From positions 2,014,501 to 2,078,500 of the forward strand of contig NZ_CP053351.1 in assembly GCF_013394655.1 (NCBI RefSeq): a stretch of DNA of 64,000 nucleotides, written 5' to 3'. Below, in pieces: positions 59,345 to 64,000 of this stretch (its first letter is position 1; every line of letters starts with the position of its first letter). Below the pieces are notes generated by a model. That model ran no database searches. It was given only the letters and a program-made list of their open reading frames with translations, and was not told the DNA's origin. A program made the translations under genes and the position numbers. The DNA comes from Winogradskyella schleiferi. Lineage in GTDB: Bacteria > Bacteroidota > Bacteroidia > Flavobacteriales > Flavobacteriaceae.

Positions 59345-60871
59345 TTATTCCTCGTTAACAAACGCTTCCCAATCTGCAAATTTATCTTCTCCCATAACCC
59401 GTTCCATTTTAACTTGTCCGCCTTTTTTCTTATTGCGTTCATTCCAGTCATAAAATCGTTCCGGAGAAATTACCTTTACTTTTACGCCATGTAAAGCTTT
59501 ACTTCTAGCGACTTTATAATTTTTGTTTGCACTCTTTAAACTTTCATCCAAGGCATTGGCAACTTCAGAATTCTCAACACCTTCCAATTCCGAACCTAAA
59601 TACCAATAATGATAAAATTCACCATCCTCGCCACGTTTGGCACATATAGTATATTCAGGAATTGTGGTATCGAATTTTTCTTCCAATTCTCGCATGGCAG
59701 CGTCCATTTTATTTACGGATAATTGCGAACCAACGGTATTTAAAAAGAATTTGGTACGACCTGTAATTTTAATTTCGGCACGTTCCACATCAGTAAATTC
59801 TATAGTATCTCCTATTAAATATCGCCAAGCACCACTGACCGTACTGATTATTAATACATAATCTTGATTTAATTCAACCTCACTTATGCTTAAGGCTGGT
59901 GCTTCATTTTTTAATGAGCCATCCTCGTTTATATATTCGGGTTTGAAAGGCACAAATTCGAAATAAATACCATTATCAGTATTGAGTTGCATGGCATCGG
60001 TTTCTGGTCTAACTTGTGTGGCAATGTAACCTTCAGAAGCCAAATACGTATCGATAACCGTAACGGGTTTTCCTAATAAAGCCTTAAAACTTTTCTTATA
60101 AGGTCCAAAGGCAACACCTCCTGAAGTGTAAACTTGAAGATTTGGCCAGATGTCATGAATATTATCTAGGTTATGATATTCTATTACTTTTTGAAGCATC
60201 AATTCTATCCACGACGGAATACCGCTAAGTGCTCCAATGTCCCATTCCTCGGCACGTTCTGCAATCCGTTGCACACGTTCGTCCCAATCTTCAATTTGGG
60301 AAATTTCAATACCAGGTTTATAATAGCCTCTAAACCACGTTGGAATATTACTGGCTGAAATACCGCTAATCTCACCTTCGAGATGGTCGTCTTTTTCATC
60401 CAAATCGGTAGAACTACCCAACATCATGATTTCCTTTTCAAAAAAATCGGCGGGAAGTTCAAAATTCTTTAATGCGAAAACTTGCTTAATTCCAGCGTCT
60501 CTTATCGCTTCAATCATATCATCAGTCACTGGAATCCGTTTGCTTGTTTTTCCTGTAGTTCCAGAACTTATAGCAAAATAGGATGGATTTCCGGGCCATG
60601 TGACATCGGTTTCTTCATTATGAAGTTTGTGCCACCATTCGTCATTAATTTTATTATAATCAAAATAAGGTATTTTTTCAGCGAAGGTTTTTTGATTGTC
60701 TGAGGATTCCAAAATGTCGTCAAACTTATAATGCTTCCCGAATTGTGTGTCTTTTGCTTTTTCTAACAACTCTTTCAACACTTTTTCTTGTACTTCTGCA
60801 TGAATAGTCTCAGAAGAAAAGGTGTCTTTTAAATCGATGACACCTTTAATAATATTTCCTAATATAGCCAT
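59345..60871 (-). CDS. GH3-family acyl-adenylate-forming protein
   Basis: The 508-residue protein matches bacterial GH3 (auxin-responsive promoter-like) enzymes. The ATP/AMP motif is YFAISSGTTGKTSKRIPVT (about 93-111), followed by YTSGGVAFGPYKKSF (about 250) and YLASEGYIATQ (about 278), and the C-terminal block ISTVSGAWRYLIGDTIEFTD. Plant GH3 proteins join amino acids to carboxylic acid hormones; bacterial substrates are unknown, though adenylation of a carboxylic acid is likely. It starts 3 bases after the PNPOx-like gene stop and is probably co-transcribed. The 3' end is echoed in decayed form just downstream. Confidence 0.92.
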   Translation of the reverse strand: MAILGNIIKGVIDLKDTFSSETIHAEVQEKVLKELLEKAKDTQFGKHYKFDDILESSDNQKTFAEKIPYFDYNKINDEWWHKLHNEETDVTWPGNPSYFAISSGTTGKTSKRIPVTDDMIEAIRDAGIKQVFALKNFELPADFFEKEIMMLGSSTDLDEKDDHLEGEISGISASNIPTWFRGYYKPGIEISQIEDWDERVQRIAERAEEWDIGALSGIPSWIELMLQKVIEYHNLDNIHDIWPNLQVYTSGGVAFGPYKKSFKALLGKPVTVIDTYLASEGYIATQVRPETDAMQLNTDNGIYFEFVPFKPEYINEDGSLKNEAPALSISEVELNQDYVLIISTVSGAWRYLIGDTIEFTDVERAEIKITGRTKFFLNTVGSQLSVNKMDAAMRELEEKFDTTIPEYTICAKRGEDGEFYHYWYLGSELEGVENSEVANALDESLKSANKNYKVARSKALHGVKVKVISPERFYDWNERNKKKGGQVKMERVMGEDKFADWEAFVNEE

Positions 60872-60874
60872 GTT

Positions 60875-61381
60875 CTATTTTATATTAAGTGTTCCTTGAT
60901 CATTTGTATCGCTTTTTTCTCCGGTAATAGCGGATTTTGCCATTTTGAAAATGGTAACAGCTTTATTATGTTTTTGATCCCAATAATAAGCATCTTCGAT
61001 GGTAACGCATAGCAACGCCAAATTTGGATCGTCCTTTCCACTGAACCACACTTTTAAAAATGACGACCAAAGCTCGTCAATTTTTTGCTTATTCTCCGTG
61101 ATTTTTGCCTTGCCATAAATAGACAAATATTCTTGATCATCTTGATTCGCATAGGTTAAATGCAATCGCTCATCTTTTTGTAACTCTCTATAATGTTCAC
61201 TGTCTTTTCCTGTAAAAAACCAAAGTTTTCCAGTGCTATCAATTTCTTGTGTAGTCATTGGACATACCGAAAAGGGCATACTGTCCAATTTTGTAGCCAT
61301 CATGGCTAATTTATTATTGTCTAAAAGTTTAGCTATTTTATCTATGGCGTCTTTGCCAATAAGGTCTTCTGTAGTCTCCAT
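60875..61381 (-). CDS. Pyridoxamine 5'-phosphate oxidase-like protein (general stress protein 26 type)
   Basis: The 168-residue product starts at METTEDLIGKDAIDKIAKLLD (ATG 61381). The frame is open further, to 61519, but that extension lies inside the cysteine-rich gene and has no family match, so the inner ATG is chosen. The split-barrel flavin-binding pattern is clear: LAMMATKLDSMPFSVCPMTTQEID, LWFFTGKDSEHYRELQKDERLHLTYA, YLSIYGKAKIT and the C-terminal YYWDQKHNKAVTIFKMAKSAITG. Such proteins bind FMN or F420-like cofactors; Bacteroidota members are called general stress protein. It lies 19 bases after the copper-protein stop. Confidence 0.87.
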   Translation of the reverse strand: METTEDLIGKDAIDKIAKLLDNNKLAMMATKLDSMPFSVCPMTTQEIDSTGKLWFFTGKDSEHYRELQKDERLHLTYANQDDQEYLSIYGKAKITENKQKIDELWSSFLKVWFSGKDDPNLALLCVTIEDAYYWDQKHNKAVTIFKMAKSAITGEKSDTNDQGTLNIK

Positions 61382-61400
61382 AAGTAATTTATAAGTTAGG

Positions 61401-61718
61401 TTATGCTGCAATTTTTTTGCATTCTTCTGCGCATCTTTTACAAGATGCAGCGCAATTTTTACAATGCTCGTGGTCGTGTGCTTCACAATGGTCTGCACAG
61501 TACTCGCATATTTCAGCACATAACAACGCGTATTGTTTTACATAAGCACTATTTGATGCTATCTTTTTAATTAGAACATCACAAGCATCCATACATTCAA
61601 TGCAGCAATTTGGACAGTCGTTCATACTGTCCTGTCCTGCCATTTCACTTAAACAGATGCGACAATCGACTAAACAATTCTGGCATGCTTCTAAACATGC
61701 TTTATATAGATCATTCAT
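61401..61718 (-). CDS. Four-helix-bundle copper-storage-like protein (DUF326/Csp type)
   Basis: The 105-residue cytoplasmic protein contains 19 cysteines, mainly in CxxxC spacing along helices (YKACLEACQNCLVDCRICL, CPNCCIECMDAC, LLCAEICEYCADHCEAH, CKNCAASCKRCAEECKK). This is the Csp pattern, in which a four-helix bundle stores many Cu(I) ions in its core. There is no signal peptide, so it is like the cytosolic Csp3 form. Extra His residues (DHCEAHDHEHC) could bind copper at the bundle mouth. It heads a minus-strand set with the PNPOx-like and GH3 genes. Confidence 0.9.
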   Translation of the reverse strand: MNDLYKACLEACQNCLVDCRICLSEMAGQDSMNDCPNCCIECMDACDVLIKKIASNSAYVKQYALLCAEICEYCADHCEAHDHEHCKNCAASCKRCAEECKKIAA

Positions 61719-61994
61719 ATTATAAGGTTTAAATTAACTTATACTTTTTAGGTAAATTTTTATTCTATTTCGCACCTAGAAACTACTGTTATACCTTTGA
61801 TAGTTAGCTCAGAATGAAAAGGTATTCTCACTCATTAGCTGAAGCAGATTTTCTATTTGCAATTAATAATATTTCAAATTTAAGACTAAGCTTAACGCTT
61901 TTATAATGCAATAGGTAAAACAATTAACGCATTTAAAGAAAACCAAAGTTATTTCTTAAAAATAGATTATATTGATACCTTAACTGACCAAAAC

Positions 61995-63077
61995 ATGACC
62001 AATTCCAAACTTAAAACTGCGTTAACCGTTTTTGGTTTTATCGCTATCTTATTTACCTTATTGCCTTTTGTAGCATTGGATTATTGGTGGATTCGAATGT
62101 TTGATTTTCCACATCTGCAACTTACATTTTTAACGGTTTCTGCGATTCTGTTTTACATTATTAAATTCGATTTTAAACAATGGCGCGATTATCTGTTTAT
62201 GGGAGTACTCATACTATGTGCGATATATCAATTTTCTAAAATTTTTCCATATACGGCTTTTGCTGATTATGAAGTTCTTAATTCTGAAAAGACAAAACCT
62301 CTATTAAGTTTATTTACGGCCAATGTTCTTCAAGAAAATGATAAATACAACATGCTGAAGACCATGCATAAAACGATTGATGCTGACGTGATGTTATATA
62401 CCGAAACCAATAGCAAATGGATGAAAGCCATAAACGGCGACCTCAATCCAACTTATATAGATAAAGTAGAAGTGCCCAAAGCGAATACTTATGGTATGTT
62501 ACTCTATTCTAAATTTGAATTAATTGAGCCCACAGTCCATTATTTGGTTAGCGATAGTGTGCCTTCAATTCACACTAAAATTAAATTAACCAGTAACGAC
62601 ACTATTCAATTATTTGCCATACACCCAACGCCACCAATGCCTCAAGAAAACCCGACATCGTCGGATAGGGATACTGAGATGATGATGATTGCAAAATTGG
62701 CGTTAGACTCTAAATATCCTGTAGTAGTGATAGGCGATTTTAATGATGTCGCTTGGTCTGTAACCTCAAAACTATTTCAGAACGTTAGTCGGTTGTTGGA
62801 TATTAGAAAAGGACGTGGACTTTACAATACGTATAGCGCAGACAGTTATATTATGAGATGGCCATTGGATCATATATTTATCTCCAGTGAATTTAAACTC
62901 CGAAAAGTAAAGCGCTGTGACGATATCAATTCGGATCATTTTCCGTTATTGACCATTTTAAGTTATGAACCTGAAGATCGAGAACTTCAACAACGGCCTT
63001 ACCCCACAAAAGATGAATTGAAACGTGCTGAGGATCAAATTAAAAAATTTAAGGAAGAACAATTAAAACAAAATTAA
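61995..63077 (+). CDS. Membrane-anchored endonuclease/exonuclease/phosphatase (EEP) family protein
   Basis: The 360-residue protein starts with three membrane helices (about 8-27, 40-56, 65-83), then the EEP fold in the periplasm or cytoplasm. Motifs are SLFTANVLQENDKY (about 110), MLYTETNSKWMKAI (catalytic Glu), HPTPPMPQ (about 213), GDFNDVAW (about 250) and LDHIFIS / INSDHFPLLT (about 295, 315). A Mg2+-dependent phosphodiesterase or nuclease is likely. The C-terminus is a charged helix (DELKRAEDQIKKFKEEQLKQN). One base separates it from the DUF421 gene, so the two are one transcript. Confidence 0.88.
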   Translation: MTNSKLKTALTVFGFIAILFTLLPFVALDYWWIRMFDFPHLQLTFLTVSAILFYIIKFDFKQWRDYLFMGVLILCAIYQFSKIFPYTAFADYEVLNSEKTKPLLSLFTANVLQENDKYNMLKTMHKTIDADVMLYTETNSKWMKAINGDLNPTYIDKVEVPKANTYGMLLYSKFELIEPTVHYLVSDSVPSIHTKIKLTSNDTIQLFAIHPTPPMPQENPTSSDRDTEMMMIAKLALDSKYPVVVIGDFNDVAWSVTSKLFQNVSRLLDIRKGRGLYNTYSADSYIMRWPLDHIFISSEFKLRKVKRCDDINSDHFPLLTILSYEPEDRELQQRPYPTKDELKRAEDQIKKFKEEQLKQN

Positions 63078-63078
63078 T

Positions 63079-63588
63079 ATGAAAGAATGGTTTAAATTTT
63101 CAATAGATGGTTTTTTTGCTATTGTACTTACAGCAATTGGCATTTATATAGCCTTGGTTATTCTAACACGAATTAGCGGTAAACGCAGTTTTTCAAAAAT
63201 GTCTAGTTTCGATTTTGCAATGACCGTCGCTATTGGCTCAGTTTTGGCAACGGCCGTAATTTCTAAATCGGTCTCACTGCAACATGGTATTACAGGTTTA
63301 GCGATTATATATCTCTTACAAATGGTTGTGGCTGCAGCCAGAAAATGGCGACCAATTCAAAAGATAATGGATAATAAACCGACTTTACTCATGGAAAATG
63401 GTAAAATTATTGAAGGGAGTTTAGAGAAATGTAAAGTTACTGAATCCGACATAAAAGCCAAGTTACGCGAAGCTAACGTCATCCAATTATCCGAAGTCAA
63501 AGCTGTTGTTTTTGAATCTACAGGAGATATTTCGGTTTTGCACGGTTCTGATGATAAAGCTATTGACGAATGGCTATTGGATTTTTGA
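63079..63588 (+). CDS. DUF421 (YetF-like) membrane protein
   Basis: The 169-residue protein has three N-terminal membrane helices (about 14-32, 45-62, 70-85) with ISGKRSFSKMSSFDFAMTVAIGSVLATAVIS, the DUF421 signature, then a soluble part (PTLLMENGKIIEGSLEKCKVTESDIKAKLREANVIQLSEVKAVVFESTGDISVL). The family, including Bacillus YetF, is linked to the cell envelope and stress, without a known biochemical activity. It is shorter than YetF, which is common in Bacteroidota. It is coupled to the EEP gene. Confidence 0.9.
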   Translation: MKEWFKFSIDGFFAIVLTAIGIYIALVILTRISGKRSFSKMSSFDFAMTVAIGSVLATAVISKSVSLQHGITGLAIIYLLQMVVAAARKWRPIQKIMDNKPTLLMENGKIIEGSLEKCKVTESDIKAKLREANVIQLSEVKAVVFESTGDISVLHGSDDKAIDEWLLDF

Positions 63589-63616
63589 ACAATAGCTAAA
63601 AATTTGCTTAATTTTG
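63584..63616 (+). promoter_or_regulatory. Promoter of gcvT
   Basis: TTTG (63584-63587) is followed after 21 bases by TAATTTTG (63609-63616), matching the Bacteroidota consensus. It overlaps the 3' end of the DUF421 gene and lies 29 bases before the gcvT ATG. Confidence 0.6.
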
Positions 63617-63645
63617 CCCAACTTTAATTTGAAAATCGACTTAGA

Positions 63646-64000
63646 ATGAAAGATACAGCTTTATCCGCAACACATCAGGCACTTGATGCAAAAATGGTCC
63701 CTTTTGCTGGTTACAATATGCCAGTTCAGTATGAAGGTGTAAACGCAGAACACGAAACGGTAAGAAAAGCAGTTGGCGTTTTTGATGTCTCCCATATGGG
63801 CGAATTTTTAATTGAAGGCCCAAATGCCTTAGCCTTGATTCAGAAAGTATCAAGCAATGATGCCTCTAAATTGGACGTCGGAAAAGCACAATACAGTTGT
63901 TTACCAAATGATGATGGTGGTATTGTTGACGATTTGATCATTTATAAAGTGAAAGATGAGACGTATCTACTGGTTGTGAACGCGAGCAATATTGAAAAAG
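63646..64000 (+). CDS. gcvT: Aminomethyltransferase (glycine cleavage T protein), N-terminal part
   Basis: The first 118 codons lie in the window; the gene runs off the right edge. The start [28 protein letters not shown] and the block [24 protein letters not shown] are those of GcvT, followed by [22 protein letters not shown]. The T protein transfers the methylene group from aminomethyl-lipoyl H protein to tetrahydrofolate and releases ammonia. All residues of the N-terminal folate-binding region seen here look intact. Confidence 0.95.
   Translation, partial: MKDTALSATHQALDAKMVPFAGYNMPVQYEGVNAEHETVRKAVGVFDVSHMGEFLIEGPNALALIQKVSSNDASKLDVGKAQYSCLPNDDGGIVDDLIIYKVKDETYLLVVNASNIEK

Noticed and set aside
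61382..61519. Upstream extension of the PNPOx-like gene
   Set aside because: The added residues come from the cysteine-protein gene in another frame; family members start at the inner ATG (61381).
62652..62664. CCGAC-ATC-GTCGG palindrome in the EEP gene as another inserted repeat
   Set aside because: It encodes NPTSSDRD, which I take to be a normal part of this family's loop, so no insertion is needed to explain it.

Overview
The window is a chromosomal stretch of a Bacteroidota bacterium, almost certainly a Flavobacteriaceae member. A marine genus near Winogradskyella or Psychroserpens would fit, but I infer that from style, not from a marker gene. The reasons are low GC content, promoters of the TTTG-N20-TAnnTTTG type, many proteins with type IX secretion (T9SS) sorting tails of both type A and type B, SprB/SprF and PorP-like gliding/adhesion proteins, and lineage families such as the Bacteroidota ArsC-like protein and the GIY-YIG exonuclease. 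No rRNA, tRNA, CRISPR array, intact insertion sequence or prophage was seen.

Layout. 1-9.2 kb is housekeeping and stress: the end of a DnaQ/GIY-YIG exonuclease, two MscS channels, CsbD, a cold-shock protein, a YbbA/YbbP-type ABC exporter divergent from a TesA-like esterase lipoprotein, a Crp/Fnr regulator and an acyl-CoA desaturase. 9.3-13.1 kb holds secreted proteins (ThuA/3-keto-disaccharide hydrolase fusion, an intradiol-dioxygenase-like protein, a small secreted unknown) among long gene-free stretches. 13.3-28.2 kb is a five-gene, same-strand surface module behind a near-consensus promoter: a beta-helix protein, a CHU_C (type B) protein, a PorP/SprF barrel fused to a TolA-like coiled coil and a SPOR-like end, a 2737-residue SprB-repeat adhesin, and a classical SprF partner. 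28.5-29.6 kb has a small hydrophilic protein and an alpha/beta hydrolase broken by an early stop. 30.3-40.8 kb holds a membrane protein and two giant T9SS type A proteins, a metallophosphoesterase and a PQQ-type sugar dehydrogenase fused to a diheme cytochrome. Their C-terminal halves are built from the same three modules in different order.

40.8-64 kb returns to core functions: an EF-G paralogue divergent from a ribosome hibernation factor, an ArsC-like protein, DUF1853, a pseudouridine synthase, a sulfurtransferase, a dicarboxylate symporter, chorismate synthase, an LpxH-like hydrolase, a long FAD/Fe-S oxidase carrying two short palindromic elements inside its reading frame, the TIGR03915/TIGR03916 radical-SAM DNA pair, a secreted HExxH peptidase, a GH3 protein with a decayed copy of its own 3' end beside it, a PNPOx-like protein, a 19-cysteine copper-storage-type protein, an EEP hydrolase, DUF421 and the start of gcvT.

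The best candidates for new biology are the PorP/SprF-coil-SPOR fusion next to the giant adhesin, the module-shuffled pair of giant secreted enzymes with a 12-bp-arm operator-like inverted repeat before the second, and the palindromic elements domesticated inside the FAD oxidase gene. All functional statements are by motif reading and family knowledge; no search was run.
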